This document shows positions 7,718-16,797 of a stretch of 64,000 nucleotides of DNA, piece after piece; position 1 is the stretch's first letter, and every line of letters starts with the position of its first letter. The position numbers were made by a program, and so were the translations under genes. Source of the DNA: Saccharopolyspora spinosa NRRL 18395. GTDB lineage: Bacteria > Actinomycetota > Actinomycetes > Mycobacteriales > Pseudonocardiaceae. A model generated the notes under the pieces. That model worked only from the letters and a program-made list of their open reading frames with translations. It searched no databases and was not told the origin of the DNA. The DNA lies in the NCBI RefSeq assembly GCF_000194155.1, contig NZ_GL877879.1, forward strand, positions 2,262,520-2,326,519, written 5' to 3'.

Positions 7718-8875
7718 ATGGAGACGATGCGGGTTCTCGTGATCGGGGCCGGAGTCGGGGGACTCGCCATCGCCAACGGATTGATCGACAAGGGCCACCA
7801 CGTGCAGGTCTTCGAGCACGCGGACGCCCTGCGGACCACCGGTGCGGGCATCACGGTGTGGAGCAACGGAACCGCTGCGCTGCGCGAACTCGGCGTCGAC
7901 ATCGAGGCGGCGGGCCGTCCGCTGCACAGCCTCCGGTCGGTCACCGAAACCGGTCGGCTGCTCTGGGAGGCCGACCTCGGCGAGGTCACCGAGCGCTTGG
8001 GCTCGCCGACGGTGCAGATCCCCCGCCGCACGCTGATCGCGGAGATGGCCGCCGCACTGCCGCCGGGTGTGCTGCACTTCGGCCGCCGATGCGTCGGCGT
8101 CACCGAGCACCCGGACCACGTCGTCGTCGAGTTCGCTGACGGCGGCTCGGCCGCCGGGGACGTGTTGATCGGCGCCGACGGCCAGGGTTCGGTGGTGCGC
8201 CGCGAGGTGCTGGGCGGTGACCCGGCGCGGCCGACCGGCTGGGCCAGCTGGCAGGGCCTGACCCGCAGCGACCTGCCGATCGCGCATGGTCACCAGACGC
8301 TCAACATCGCTGGCCGCAACGCGCACTGCGGCCTCATCCCGACCAGCGACGGGCTGCTCCACTGGTGGTTCGACATGCCCTGGAAGGACGGCGACCCGGT
8401 GCTGTCCGTCGCCGATCTGCGGCAGGTCTTCGGCGGCTGGCCGGACCCGGTTGAGGAACTGCTGGCCTCGGTCACCGACGACGACCTCGGGTTCTTCCCG
8501 CACATCCGGCACAAGGTGCCGCAGGTCTGGGGCGGCCCGCGCAGCACGCTGCTGGGCGACGCGGTGCACGCGATGCCGCCCGCCGTGGCGCAGGCGGCCA
8601 ACCAGACGTTGGAGGACGCCTGGTTGCTCACCCAGTTCTTGTCCAATGTGGACCGCGAACCGGCGGAGCTGCTGCGGGCCTACGAGCAGGAGCGGCGACC
8701 GCGCGCGCTGAAGGTGTCGCGCACCGCGGCGCTGACTTCGGCGCAGCGCAGCACCCCGTTGCAGCGCCTGGCGAGGTTCCCGAGGTGGCTGGCGACGCGC
8801 AGCCAGGTGGCCTCGCTGCGCTCCGGCAGCGATGTCCTTCGCCTCGCCCGGCAACCCCAGGTCCAGGTCGCCTGA
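7718..8875 (+). CDS. FAD-dependent monooxygenase (PHBH fold)
   Basis: A 385-aa aromatic-ring-hydroxylase-type flavoprotein. It begins with the Rossmann motif VLVIGAGVGGLAIANGL (about residues 4-20) and acid-ended strand VQVFEHAD. The second FAD motif is GDAVHAMPPAVAQAANQTLEDAW (about residues 280-300, here containing the GD that contacts the ribityl chain), and a DG-type GADGQGSVVR segment lies near residue 150. The substrate is unknown; relatives hydroxylate or epoxidise small aromatics and polyketides using NAD(P)H. It stands alone, with a terminator after it. Confidence 0.8.
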   Translation: METMRVLVIGAGVGGLAIANGLIDKGHHVQVFEHADALRTTGAGITVWSNGTAALRELGVDIEAAGRPLHSLRSVTETGRLLWEADLGEVTERLGSPTVQIPRRTLIAEMAAALPPGVLHFGRRCVGVTEHPDHVVVEFADGGSAAGDVLIGADGQGSVVRREVLGGDPARPTGWASWQGLTRSDLPIAHGHQTLNIAGRNAHCGLIPTSDGLLHWWFDMPWKDGDPVLSVADLRQVFGGWPDPVEELLASVTDDDLGFFPHIRHKVPQVWGGPRSTLLGDAVHAMPPAVAQAANQTLEDAWLLTQFLSNVDREPAELLRAYEQERRPRALKVSRTAALTSAQRSTPLQRLARFPRWLATRSQVASLRSGSDVLRLARQPQVQVA

Positions 8876-8901
8876 ACCTGTCGGCGATTTCGCGGCAGTA
8901 A

Positions 8902-8936
8902 GAAGCCCTTCCCGCCCGGTCGGCGAGGAGGGCTTC
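8902..8936. terminator. Bidirectional terminator between convergent genes
   Basis: GAAGCCCTT (8902-8910) pairs with GAGGGCTTC (8928-8936), eight of nine positions, between the monooxygenase stop and the aldo/keto reductase stop. Confidence 0.6.
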
Positions 8937-8947
8937 CGGGCTGCAGG

Positions 8948-9778
8948 TCAGCCGCCGAAGACGTCCGGGTCGGGGCCGATGCGGACGCCGGTCTTCAGCC
9001 CCGTGATGGCCGCGACGTCATCATCGGCGAGCTCGAAGTCGAAGACCTCGATGTTCTCCTTGATCCGCGAGGGCGTGACGGACTTCGGTATCGCGATGTT
9101 GCCCAGCTGGACCTGCCAGCGCAGCACGATCTGCGCCGGGCTCTTGTCGTACTTCTCGGCCAGCGCACCCAGCGACGCATCGTCGAGCAGGCCCTTGCCC
9201 CGACCCAGCGGGCTCCACGCCTCGGTGGCGATGCCGTGCTCGGCGTGGAATGCGCGCAGCTCGGCCTGCGGCAGGTTCGGGTGCAGTTCGATCTGGTTGA
9301 CCGCGGGCACCTCGTCGGTCTCCTCGAACAACCGGCGCAGGTGCGGGATCTGGAAGTTCGATACCCCGATCGCCTTGGCGCGGCCGTCGGCGTGCAGCTG
9401 CTGGAACGCCTTCCAAGTCTCGACGTAGCGGTCCTTGGCCGGGACCGGCCAGTGGATCAGGTAGAGGTCGACGTAGTCGAGCCCGAGCTTGGTGAGGCTC
9501 TCGTCGAAGGCCGTCAGCGTGCTTTCGTAGCCCTGCGAGTCGTTCCAGAGCTTGGTGGTGACGAACAGTTCCTCGCGCTTGAGACCCGATTCGGCGATCG
9601 CCTTGCCCACGCCCTCCTCGTTGCCGTACATCGCGGCCGTGTCAATGCTGCGGTACCCGGCCTCCAGTGCCGCCAGCACCTGCTCGACGACCTGGTCGGC
9701 CGGGACCTGGAAGACGCCGTAGCCCAGCTGCGGCATCGCTGCGCCGGTGTTGAGCGTGATGTTCGGAACCTGTGTCAT
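8948..9778 (-). CDS. Aldo/keto reductase (2,5-diketo-D-gluconate reductase-like)
   Basis: A 276-aa NADPH-dependent carbonyl reductase of the AKR5-like group. The catalytic tetrad is visible: Asp and Tyr in DTAAMYGNE (about residues 44-52), Lys in TTKLWNDSQ (about 77), His in LIHWPVP (about 110). NADPH-binding residues IPKSVTPSRIKEN are near the C-terminus. The start at 9778 follows GGAGGAA by about 9 nt. Substrate cannot be inferred. The next gene upstream on the same strand is an MFS exporter about 125 bp away. Confidence 0.9.
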   Translation of the reverse strand: MTQVPNITLNTGAAMPQLGYGVFQVPADQVVEQVLAALEAGYRSIDTAAMYGNEEGVGKAIAESGLKREELFVTTKLWNDSQGYESTLTAFDESLTKLGLDYVDLYLIHWPVPAKDRYVETWKAFQQLHADGRAKAIGVSNFQIPHLRRLFEETDEVPAVNQIELHPNLPQAELRAFHAEHGIATEAWSPLGRGKGLLDDASLGALAEKYDKSPAQIVLRWQVQLGNIAIPKSVTPSRIKENIEVFDFELADDDVAAITGLKTGVRIGPDPDVFGG

Positions 9779-9902
9779 GAGGGTGTCTTCCTCCACCGAT
9801 GTCGGATTGTTCGTCCCGAGAATCGCGGGCTGGTGTTCGCCTTGCGGTCACCGTATTCGGTGCGGTAAGCCCCGGCTAGCGGATCTGCCCAGCGGGAAGC
9901 CC

Positions 9903-11189
9903 TCAGCCGACCTCGATCGACTTGGTGGACTGCACGGCGCGGTGCGAGACCAGGACCTCGGACCGCTGGGGCCGCCGGTCAAGCCAGCCGGACACCAGCG
10001 CGAAGCCCAGGCCGACCACCGCCAGCAGGGCTCCCACCCAGCTCGGCGCGGTCAACCCCAGGCCCGCGGCGATCACCACGCCGCCGAGGTAGGCGCCCAG
10101 CGAGTTGGCGATGTTAAAGGTCGACTGGATGCTCGCCGAGCCCAGCGCCGGGGCCTCCTTGGCCTGGTCCAGGATCCGCGCCTGGATGCTGGGGATCGCC
10201 GCGAACCCGGTCGCGCCGATCAGGAACACCGTGATCGGCGCCAGCGCCGCGCTGTGCGAGGTGACCACGAACAGCGCCAGGCAGGCCGCGAGCGCGCCGA
10301 GGAAGATGTAAAGCGTCTTCATCGGAGCCCGGTCGGCGAGCCGCCCGCCGACCGCGGTGCCGACGGTCATCCCGACGCCGAACAGCGCCAGCAGCAGGGT
10401 GACCGCGGTCGGCGTGTAGCCGGTGACGTCGGTCAGCACCGGCTTGATGTAGCTGTAGAAGGAGAAGGTCGCGGCGAAGCCGAAGACGACGACGGCGAAC
10501 GCCAGCCAGACCTGCGGGCGGCGGAACGCGCGCAGCTCGCCGCGCACGCTGACGTCGGTGGGCTTGGGCTGGTCGGGCACCAGCGCCGCGACCGCGGCCA
10601 GCGCGATGACGCCGATCACCGCGACCAGGCCGAATGCCCAGCGCCAGCCGAGTGCCTGGCCGAGCAGTGTGCCGACCGGGACGCCGACGATGTTCGCCAC
10701 GGTGAGCCCGATGAACATCATCGAGATGGCCTGGGCGCGCTTGTCGGTGGCGACCAGGCTCGCGGCGACCACGGCACCGATGCCGAAGAACACGCCGTGC
10801 GGCAGGCCCGCGAGGAACCGGGCGCCGAGCAGCAGGTCGTGCGTCGGCGCGAACGCCGAGCAGAGGTTCCCGGCGGTGAACAGCACCAGCATGCTGAGCA
10901 GCAACGTCTTGCGCTTGAACCGCATGCCCAGCATGGTCAGCAGCGGTGCGCCGATGACAACGCCGAGCGCGTACAGCGAGATGTAGCCTCCGGCGTCCGG
11001 GATCGACACCTGCAGGTCGGTGGCGACTTCGGGCAGCAGGCCCATCATCACGAACTCGGTCGTTCCAATCCCGAATGCGGCGATGGCCAGGGCCAACAGG
11101 GCAATGGGCAAGGAAGTCTCCCCTTGAAACGAACGTGCCGGACGGTTTGTCGCGTTCTCGTCGGCCGGGCGCACAGCGGTGCGCGTCAC
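9903..11189 (-). CDS. MFS drug/metabolite exporter (DHA1, AraJ/Cml-like)
   Basis: A 428-aa major facilitator with the DHA1 opening FGIGTTEFVMMGLLPEVATDL and the A-motif-like GMRFKRKTLL after the second helix; twelve hydrophobic segments are expected. A second motif, VGGRLADRAPMKT, marks the repeat in the second half. Relatives export chloramphenicol, arabinose or other small molecules; the substrate here is not predictable. GTG 11189 gives an N-terminal cytoplasmic extension of about 25 residues; a later start is possible. Confidence 0.85.
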   Translation of the reverse strand: MTRTAVRPADENATNRPARSFQGETSLPIALLALAIAAFGIGTTEFVMMGLLPEVATDLQVSIPDAGGYISLYALGVVIGAPLLTMLGMRFKRKTLLLSMLVLFTAGNLCSAFAPTHDLLLGARFLAGLPHGVFFGIGAVVAASLVATDKRAQAISMMFIGLTVANIVGVPVGTLLGQALGWRWAFGLVAVIGVIALAAVAALVPDQPKPTDVSVRGELRAFRRPQVWLAFAVVVFGFAATFSFYSYIKPVLTDVTGYTPTAVTLLLALFGVGMTVGTAVGGRLADRAPMKTLYIFLGALAACLALFVVTSHSAALAPITVFLIGATGFAAIPSIQARILDQAKEAPALGSASIQSTFNIANSLGAYLGGVVIAAGLGLTAPSWVGALLAVVGLGFALVSGWLDRRPQRSEVLVSHRAVQSTKSIEVG

Positions 11190-11607
11190 ATTCCGGTGTT
11201 CGAGAACGATTCAGGAAGCGGTTGTCACTGGCGCTCCCCAGACGGGTTCAACAGTAGTCCGGAGCCCCGCTGTTCCCGAAGTGGATATGAACCGCGCCAC
11301 GTCGGGAACCGCTCATTTGGCCTAGCAGGCAGGGGAAAACGTTCGTCCACAATGGAATTTATCTGTGCGTGGTGCACAACCGCGAGGCGGTTCCGCTGTG
11401 CCCCGTGGCGTCTGTGGAGACCTCCAGTCGTAGGGCGGGTCTATGCAGCAGGAACCCCGGCGCCGGGGAGCAGCCAACTAGCGTTGCTAGTTGGAATCCG
11501 ACGGATAACTCCAGCCGCCCGGAGGATGGCAAAGCTCGCGGACCGATCCCGCCCTTGGCCCGAGGCCCGCTCCGAACGCTCCGAACCCGTCTCCGCTGGG
11601 TGACCTG
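11190..11607. other. Intergenic region with an operator-like palindrome
   Basis: No convincing gene in about 420 bp. It holds the perfect inverted repeat CCAACTAGC-GTT-GCTAGTTGG at 11474-11494, operator-like in size but 285 bp upstream of the MFS start, and otherwise ordinary intergenic sequence. Confidence 0.5.
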
Positions 11608-11636
11608 CCGTGCGCCGGGTCGCGCCCGGCGCACGG
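11608..11636. terminator. Rho-independent-type hairpin after the RND gene
   Basis: CCGTGCGCCGGG (11608-11619) pairs perfectly with CCCGGCGCACGG (11625-11636) across a 5-nt loop, immediately past the RND stop codon on the minus strand. There is no U-tract, as is usual in high-GC actinomycetes. Confidence 0.8.
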
Positions 11637-11644
11637 CATCGCGA

Positions 11645-14600
11645 TCACTTCTCCTGCGGGCGGAGCCCTTCGAGTTCCTTCGTCAGCCGCACGGAGTCCT
11701 GCTTCAGCGATTCGTTGCTCTGGCGGAGCTCGGCGTTCTCCCGCTCGAGCTGCGCCAGCAGCACGGCCGCCGGCTCGGCAGCGCCGTTCGCCGCGGCACG
11801 GGCCCGCCGCTGCTCGCGGCGGTGCCGCGCGTTCTCCTTGACCGTCTCGACCACGGTGTACAGCGTCGGCACCAGCACCAGGGTCAGCAGCGTGGAGCTG
11901 ACCAGCCCGCCGATGACGACGATGGCCAGCGGCTTGCCGATGAACCCGCCGTCGCCGCCGGTGATCCCGATGGCCATCGGGAGCAGGGCGAAGATGGTGG
12001 CCGCCGCGGTCATCAGGATGGGGCGCAGCCGCCGCCGACCACCGTCGATCACGGCCTGCCGGATGCTCGCCCCGTCCGCCCGGTACTGGTTGATCAGGTC
12101 CACCAGCACGATCGCGTTGGTGACCACGATGCCCACCAGCATCAGCATGCCGATCAGCGCGGGCACGCCCAGCGGGGTTCCGGTGACCAGCAGCAACCCG
12201 ATCGCGCCGGTCGCCGCGAAGGGCACCGACACCAGCAGTACCAGCGGTTGGACCAGGCTGCGGAAAGTGCCGACCATGATCAGGAAGACGATCGCGATGG
12301 CCGCCGCCAGGGCCAGGCCGAGCTGCCCGAACGCCTCCTCCTGGTCGGCGCTGACGCCGCCCATCTCGTAGGTCGCCCCGGCTGGCAGGTCGAGGCCGGC
12401 GAGCCGTTCCCGGAGGTCGGCGGTGGTCGCGCCGAGGTCCGCTCCGGTCACGTTGCCGCTGACGGTGACGCTGCGGTCGCGGTCGGTGCGGGTGAGCTCC
12501 TGCGGCCCGTCGACCTGGCCGACATCGGCGACCCGGTCGAGTCGCACCGTGCCGGTGGCGGTAGGCAGCGGGAGCGCCCGCAGCTCATCGAGCCCGGCAG
12601 GCGCGTCGCCGCCCCGGAGAACCACGTCGTGCGGCGTGCCGTCGATCGTCAGCTGCGTCAGCGTGGTGCCCTGCATCGCCTGCGCGACCGCCTGCCCGAT
12701 GGTCGCCTCGGTCAGCCCGTAGCGCGCGGCGTCGGCGTCCCGGACGTTGACGTCGATGCGCGGCGCGCTGTCGCCGAGGTTGTTGCTGACATCGCTGACG
12801 CCCGGGGTTTGGCTCATCGCGCGCTGCACCGCGTCCGCCGCCGCAGCCAGTTCGGTCTGGTCGGAGCCCTGCACGATGACCTGCAGCTTGGTGCCTCCGA
12901 CGCCGCCGCCGTCCTGGTCGAGGGTGATCTTGCCCGCGTCGGTCAGCCCGGCGAGCCGGTTCCGGATCTCGTCGGACAGTTCGGTCGAGTCGGCGTCCTC
13001 GGCGAGCGTCAGCGAGAAACTGGCCGTCGAGGCGCCGCTGCCGCCGCCCATGAGGCTGGCGATCGCGCCGAACGGTCCGCCCGCGCCGCCGATGCTGACC
13101 TGGTAGGACTCGATCTCCGGGAAGTCGGCGAGCACGTTCTCCAGCTGCTGCGCCGCCGCATCGGTGGCTTCCAGGCTGCTCCCGGCGGGCAGCTGCTGGC
13201 TGATGCGCAGCGTGTTCTGGTTGGCGGGGCTGAGGAAGTTGGTCTGCAGCAGCGGAACCAACCCGAGCGTGCCGATCAGGATCACCACGGCGATCGCGAC
13301 TGTGCTCCAGCGGAAACGGGTGGCGAAGGCGATCACCGGGACGTAGACGCGTTGCAGCAGGCTGCGCTGCTCGCGCTCCTCGGCCTCGCGGCGAACGGCT
13401 TCGGCGTCGACGTGCCGCGCGGGCGTTGGGAGGAACCAGTACGCCAGCACCGGGATCACCGTCAGCGACACCAGCAGCGACGCCAGCAGCGCCACGGTGA
13501 CGGTGATCGCGAACGAGTTGAACAGCTGGCCGACCATGCCCCCGACCAGCGCTATCGGCAGGAAGACGGCGACCGTGGTCAGGGTCGAGGCGGTCACCGC
13601 CCCGGCCACCTCGCGCACCGCGCCGAGCACGGCCCGGCGCTTGTCCTCGCCGTAGGAGAGGTGCCGCTTGATGTTCTCCAGCACCACGATCGAGTCGTCC
13701 ACCACGCGGCCGACGGCGATGGTCAGTGCGCCGAGCGTGAGCATGTTCAGCGACAGGTCGCCGGTCCACAGCGCGATCAGCGCGATCAGCACCGACAGCG
13801 GGATCGACACCGCGGTGACCAGCGTGGATCGGATCGACAACAGGAACACCAGGATCACGACGACCGCCATGACCAGCCCGAGCAGGCCCTCGGTGGTCAC
13901 GCTCTCGATCGACTTCTCGATCGCCGGGGCCTGGTCGAAGACGACGGTCAGGGCGGCACCCGGACCGAGCGCGGTGGTCAGCTCCGGCAGCCGGTCGCGC
14001 ACCTCGTGCGAAATGGTGACCGCATTGCCGTCGGGCTTCATGGTCACCGACACACCCAGGCTCGGCTGGCCATTTGTCCTGGTCAGCGACGTCGGGGCGG
14101 CGAGTTCGGCGGTTACCTCCGCGACGTCGCCCAGCCGCACGGGTTGCTGTCTGGGCCCGGCCTGGCTGGGGCTGAGGTAGAGGTTCCGCAGGTCCTCGAC
14201 GGTGCTCGGCGCGTGTCCGGTCTGCACGATCAGCGTCTGCCCCTGCTCGGTCAACGTGCCGCCGGGCACCGGCGAACCGGCCGCGCGCAGAGCGGTGCTG
14301 AGCGCGCTGGGGGACAGCCCCGCGGCGGCGAGCTTCGCATTGTCCGGGGCGATCGTGACGATCTGCTGCCGGGTTCCGGACACGGAGGCGTCCCGGACCC
14401 CGTCGATGCCCTCCAGCTCCGGCACGACCCGCCCGTCCAACCGGGCAGCGAGTTGCTGCTGGTCACCGGGCGAGGTGGCGGCCAGCGTCACGACCGGCAG
14501 GTCCGCTGTGCTGCCCGCGACGACCTGCGGCTCGACGCCTTCCGGCAGCTGCGACTCGATCCGCGACACCGAACGCTGCAGCTGCCCCAGCGCAGCGTCG

Positions 14601-14905
14601 ATGTCGGTGCCGTACTCGAACTCCACCCGCACCGAGGCGGACGACTCGCGGGAGGTCGACGTCGTGCCGGTGATGCCGGGAACGCCGCGCAGGCTGTCCT
14701 CCAGCGGCACGGTGACCTGCTGCTCGACCACTTCGGGGGAGGCGCCCGGATAGGCGGCCACCACCGAGGCCATCGGGAGTTCGATCGGCGGCAGCAGCTG
14801 CTGCTTGAGCGCGGGTACGGCGACCGCCCCGAACCCGGCCACCACGAGCGCGATAAGCGCCACGAGGCTCCGGTGGACGAGGCTCAGCCTGGCCAGTGCG
14901 GACAT
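11645..14905 (-). CDS. RND-superfamily efflux permease (AcrB/HAE-like), solitary
   Basis: A 1086-aa inner-membrane proton-driven pump. TM1 (LVALIALVVAGFGAVAV) is followed by the porter signature PGASPEVVEQQVTVPLED. The TM4 proton-relay pair is in IAVGRVVDDSIVVLENI near residue 400, and TM10-12 motifs include GMLMLVGIVVTNAIVLVDLI. The C-terminus carries a Glu-rich coiled-coil tail (about the last 35 residues, LERENAELRQSNESLK). No membrane-fusion or outer-membrane partner is adjacent, as usual for Gram-positive pumps of this class. The nearest upstream element is a perfect 18-bp palindrome, but no regulator gene is present before the ISL3 copy. Confidence 0.9.
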   Translation of the reverse strand: MSALARLSLVHRSLVALIALVVAGFGAVAVPALKQQLLPPIELPMASVVAAYPGASPEVVEQQVTVPLEDSLRGVPGITGTTSTSRESSASVRVEFEYGTDIDAALGQLQRSVSRIESQLPEGVEPQVVAGSTADLPVVTLAATSPGDQQQLAARLDGRVVPELEGIDGVRDASVSGTRQQIVTIAPDNAKLAAAGLSPSALSTALRAAGSPVPGGTLTEQGQTLIVQTGHAPSTVEDLRNLYLSPSQAGPRQQPVRLGDVAEVTAELAAPTSLTRTNGQPSLGVSVTMKPDGNAVTISHEVRDRLPELTTALGPGAALTVVFDQAPAIEKSIESVTTEGLLGLVMAVVVILVFLLSIRSTLVTAVSIPLSVLIALIALWTGDLSLNMLTLGALTIAVGRVVDDSIVVLENIKRHLSYGEDKRRAVLGAVREVAGAVTASTLTTVAVFLPIALVGGMVGQLFNSFAITVTVALLASLLVSLTVIPVLAYWFLPTPARHVDAEAVRREAEEREQRSLLQRVYVPVIAFATRFRWSTVAIAVVILIGTLGLVPLLQTNFLSPANQNTLRISQQLPAGSSLEATDAAAQQLENVLADFPEIESYQVSIGGAGGPFGAIASLMGGGSGASTASFSLTLAEDADSTELSDEIRNRLAGLTDAGKITLDQDGGGVGGTKLQVIVQGSDQTELAAAADAVQRAMSQTPGVSDVSNNLGDSAPRIDVNVRDADAARYGLTEATIGQAVAQAMQGTTLTQLTIDGTPHDVVLRGGDAPAGLDELRALPLPTATGTVRLDRVADVGQVDGPQELTRTDRDRSVTVSGNVTGADLGATTADLRERLAGLDLPAGATYEMGGVSADQEEAFGQLGLALAAAIAIVFLIMVGTFRSLVQPLVLLVSVPFAATGAIGLLLVTGTPLGVPALIGMLMLVGIVVTNAIVLVDLINQYRADGASIRQAVIDGGRRRLRPILMTAAATIFALLPMAIGITGGDGGFIGKPLAIVVIGGLVSSTLLTLVLVPTLYTVVETVKENARHRREQRRARAAANGAAEPAAVLLAQLERENAELRQSNESLKQDSVRLTKELEGLRPQEK

Positions 14906-15186
14906 GTCGGGGGTGTTCCTTCAGTCGGCGGGCGCGCGGACCGGTTCGCCCGCCGCCAAACCGCTGGGCAGGCCGAACCACCGAATCCGCGCAGGTTCGG
15001 TTCCGGGAGCGGCGTCGTCCGCTCGCGGTGTGGGACTCACTCCGCGCCGCCGCAGCGCTCGCTACCGCTCGGCGTCGGTCCGCGGCATGCGCAGCACGGG
15101 TGACCAGGCGGCAGTGGCCGGTCGCCCGGTGTCCACGATGGTCGTTCCGAACGAAGTTCGCGTCCGCCCAACGCGGACACCTCGAC

Positions 15187-15234
15187 GTACTGCGAACGCA
15201 GTACCCCTGGTAGTCGGCGTGTCGCACACGACAC
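15187..15234. promoter_or_regulatory. Operator-like palindromes upstream of the RND gene
   Basis: GTACTGCGAACGCAGTAC (15187-15204) is a perfect 18-bp palindrome of the sort bound by TetR proteins. GTGTCG-CACA-CGACAC (15219-15234) follows. They lie about 280 bp upstream of the RND start and within 80 bp of the ISL3 insertion, which may have separated them from a divergent regulator. The interval 14906-15266 holds no other recognisable gene. Confidence 0.5.
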
Positions 15235-15258
15235 CCCGACACTTGTGGACAACTTCTG

Positions 15259-15266
15259 CAATTTCA
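15259..15266. repeat. 8-bp target-site duplication, left of ISL3 copy 2
   Basis: CAATTTCA, repeated directly at 16744-16751 on the other side of the element. An 8-bp duplication is normal for ISL3. It is the reverse complement of TGAAATTG at 1262-1269 next to copy 1. Confidence 0.95.
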
Positions 15267-16743
15267 GGCTCTCCTGACGTATGTGTGGGTTAAGTGCGCC
15301 CGGGGAGGGTGAGTGTCGGGCCGCCGAGGTTGAGCATGACGAGGGCGATCAGGGCCTGGGGCGTGTGGAACCCGAAGGCCATGCGGGTGAAGAGTCTGAT
15401 CTTGGTGTTAGTGGACTCGATCAGGCCCTGAGACAGCCCGTGCTCCAGGCTGGCCTCGATGGACGCGCGGATGCGGACCACGGACTTGCAGAGCTTCTGG
15501 ATGGGTTCCAGGGTGCTGCGCCCGGCCTCTTTGATCCAGGCGTCGAGGATGCGTTTGCCCTGCTTACCCCTGGCTTGGAAGACGATGCGGAGTTTCTCTT
15601 TGAACGCGTAGGCCTCGTGGAGGCGGGGGCTGGAAGCCGTGATCCACTTCAGGGTGAGGCTTTGGTCCTGGGTGAGGTTGTCGGGATTTTTCAGCAGGGA
15701 GTAGCGGGCGTTTTTGAACTCCCTGGCCAGGTCCTGCCGTGGGGTTTCCGGCTTCGGATCATCGGCAGTGGGGCGGCCGACACGACGGTCCTGTTCTGCG
15801 CGTTCGGTGTCGGCGAGTGCTTTGAGGGCACGCCATTCCTGGCGGCGGACGGTATCGATGGCGTCGGTGGCCCAGGCCACGATGTGAAACGGGTCGGCGC
15901 ACAAGATCGCTTGCGGGGCGCGTTGTGTGACCGTCGAGGCGATCCAGTGCGCCGCGTCAGCGCTGACGTGGGTCAAGGCCGCGGTGCGTTCGGGTCCGAG
16001 TTCGTCGAAGAACGTGCTCAACGTGGCGGCGCCCAGGCCCGGCGCGGCCCAGATGACCCGACCGGTGTCGTGGTCGACCACGATCGTCAGATAGCGATGG
16101 TTCTTCTTATAGGAAACCTCGTCGATCCCGATCTTGCGGACCCCGTCGAGCAGGTCGATCTCAGCGGAGATGTCGGCCCAGACCCGGTCGATGACCGACC
16201 CGACCGTTTTCCATGCGATTCGCAGCAACTCCCGCACGGTTGACTTCGAGGTTCGCACCGCCAGCCACGCCACCTGGGCGTCAAAGACAAGCGTGTGCCC
16301 GGCACCATGCCGAGCCCAGGGCACCCGAGCCACAGTCACCCCGTGCTCGGCACAGCGCACCCTGGGCGCGTCGGCTGCCAGCCACATCTGCGTCAGCCCG
16401 CAATCCACACTCCGCCACTCACGGCGCCTCCCGCCGTCGTATCCAGGGCTTCTCCGACCGCACCGGCCGCACCGGTCATGCTCGCCCTTACGGCGGCTGG
16501 GCCGCACATGCAGCACTACCCGCTCAGTGCGGCCAGGACGGCCTTCTTCGAAAGCCACACGCTCGATCACGGTCCTGTCGTCCAGACCCGCCATCGCGCG
16601 CCATACACTGACATCCGGCACGTCGTTCGCTCCCTGATCAGCTTGTTGATCTCGCAACCAACAACCTAGCCCAAAGCGACGGCGTGCCTTCATCTTCCGG
16701 ACCCAACCCCAGGCCACACGCCCACTAATCGATCACAAGAGCC
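15267..16743 (-). mobile_element. ISL3-family insertion sequence, complete copy 2 (1477 bp)
   Basis: Boundaries are fixed by the direct repeat CAATTTCA on both sides. Ends are imperfect inverted repeats: one begins GGCTCTCCTGACGTATGTGTGGG (written in two parts, GGCTCTCCTGACG then TATGTGTGGG), the other GGCTCTTGTGATCGATTAG followed by TGGG. One gene fills it. It is inverted relative to copy 1, so recombination between them could flip the 14 kb in between. Confidence 0.95.
15290..16621 (-). CDS. ISL3-family transposase, full length
   Basis: A 443-aa DDE transposase. GTG 16621 is taken as the start because AGGGAG lies about 7 nt upstream and the protein then begins PDVSVWRAMAGLDDRTVIE, a typical family start; the frame stays open further upstream. 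It has the zinc-finger region near residues 50-110 (CGRCGRRSPG, VRCAEHG), then catalytic D in IGIDEVSYKK, D in VSADAAHW and E in LIESTNTK. All key residues are present, so the element may be active. Confidence 0.93.
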   Translation of the reverse strand: MPDVSVWRAMAGLDDRTVIERVAFEEGRPGRTERVVLHVRPSRRKGEHDRCGRCGRRSPGYDGGRRREWRSVDCGLTQMWLAADAPRVRCAEHGVTVARVPWARHGAGHTLVFDAQVAWLAVRTSKSTVRELLRIAWKTVGSVIDRVWADISAEIDLLDGVRKIGIDEVSYKKNHRYLTIVVDHDTGRVIWAAPGLGAATLSTFFDELGPERTAALTHVSADAAHWIASTVTQRAPQAILCADPFHIVAWATDAIDTVRRQEWRALKALADTERAEQDRRVGRPTADDPKPETPRQDLAREFKNARYSLLKNPDNLTQDQSLTLKWITASSPRLHEAYAFKEKLRIVFQARGKQGKRILDAWIKEAGRSTLEPIQKLCKSVVRIRASIEASLEHGLSQGLIESTNTKIRLFTRMAFGFHTPQALIALVMLNLGGPTLTLPGRT

Positions 16744-16751
16744 CAATTTCA
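16744..16751. repeat. 8-bp target-site duplication, right of ISL3 copy 2
   Basis: CAATTTCA, second copy of the duplicated target. It continues directly into ATGGAAATT, showing that the target was one arm of a palindrome of the TTTCAAT family. Confidence 0.95.
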
Positions 16752-16783
16752 ATGGAAATTCGACATCCAGTTTCCATTGAAAT
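16745..16783. repeat. Variant TTTCAATGGAAA palindrome pair, interrupted by ISL3
   Basis: TTTCAATGGAAA (core within 16747-16758) is followed by its reverse complement TTTCCATTGAAA (within 16771-16783), so the two units are inverted. This is a diverged relative of the TTTCAATTGAAA palindromes at 6351 and 25173. It lies just beyond the stop codon of the response regulator at 16798 and may serve as its terminator. Confidence 0.75.
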
Positions 16784-16797
16784 CGCGGACTTCCGGG

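Noticed and set aside
11645..15103. Long open frames on the strand opposite the RND gene
   Set aside because: They follow the third-position GC pattern of the minus-strand gene and translate to Arg/Gln/His-rich sequence without domains, a normal shadow in high-GC DNA.
1..16743. Composite transposon flanked by ISL3
   Set aside because: The interior is ordinary chromosomal genes with normal composition, and copy 2 has its own target duplication on both sides, so each copy inserted separately.
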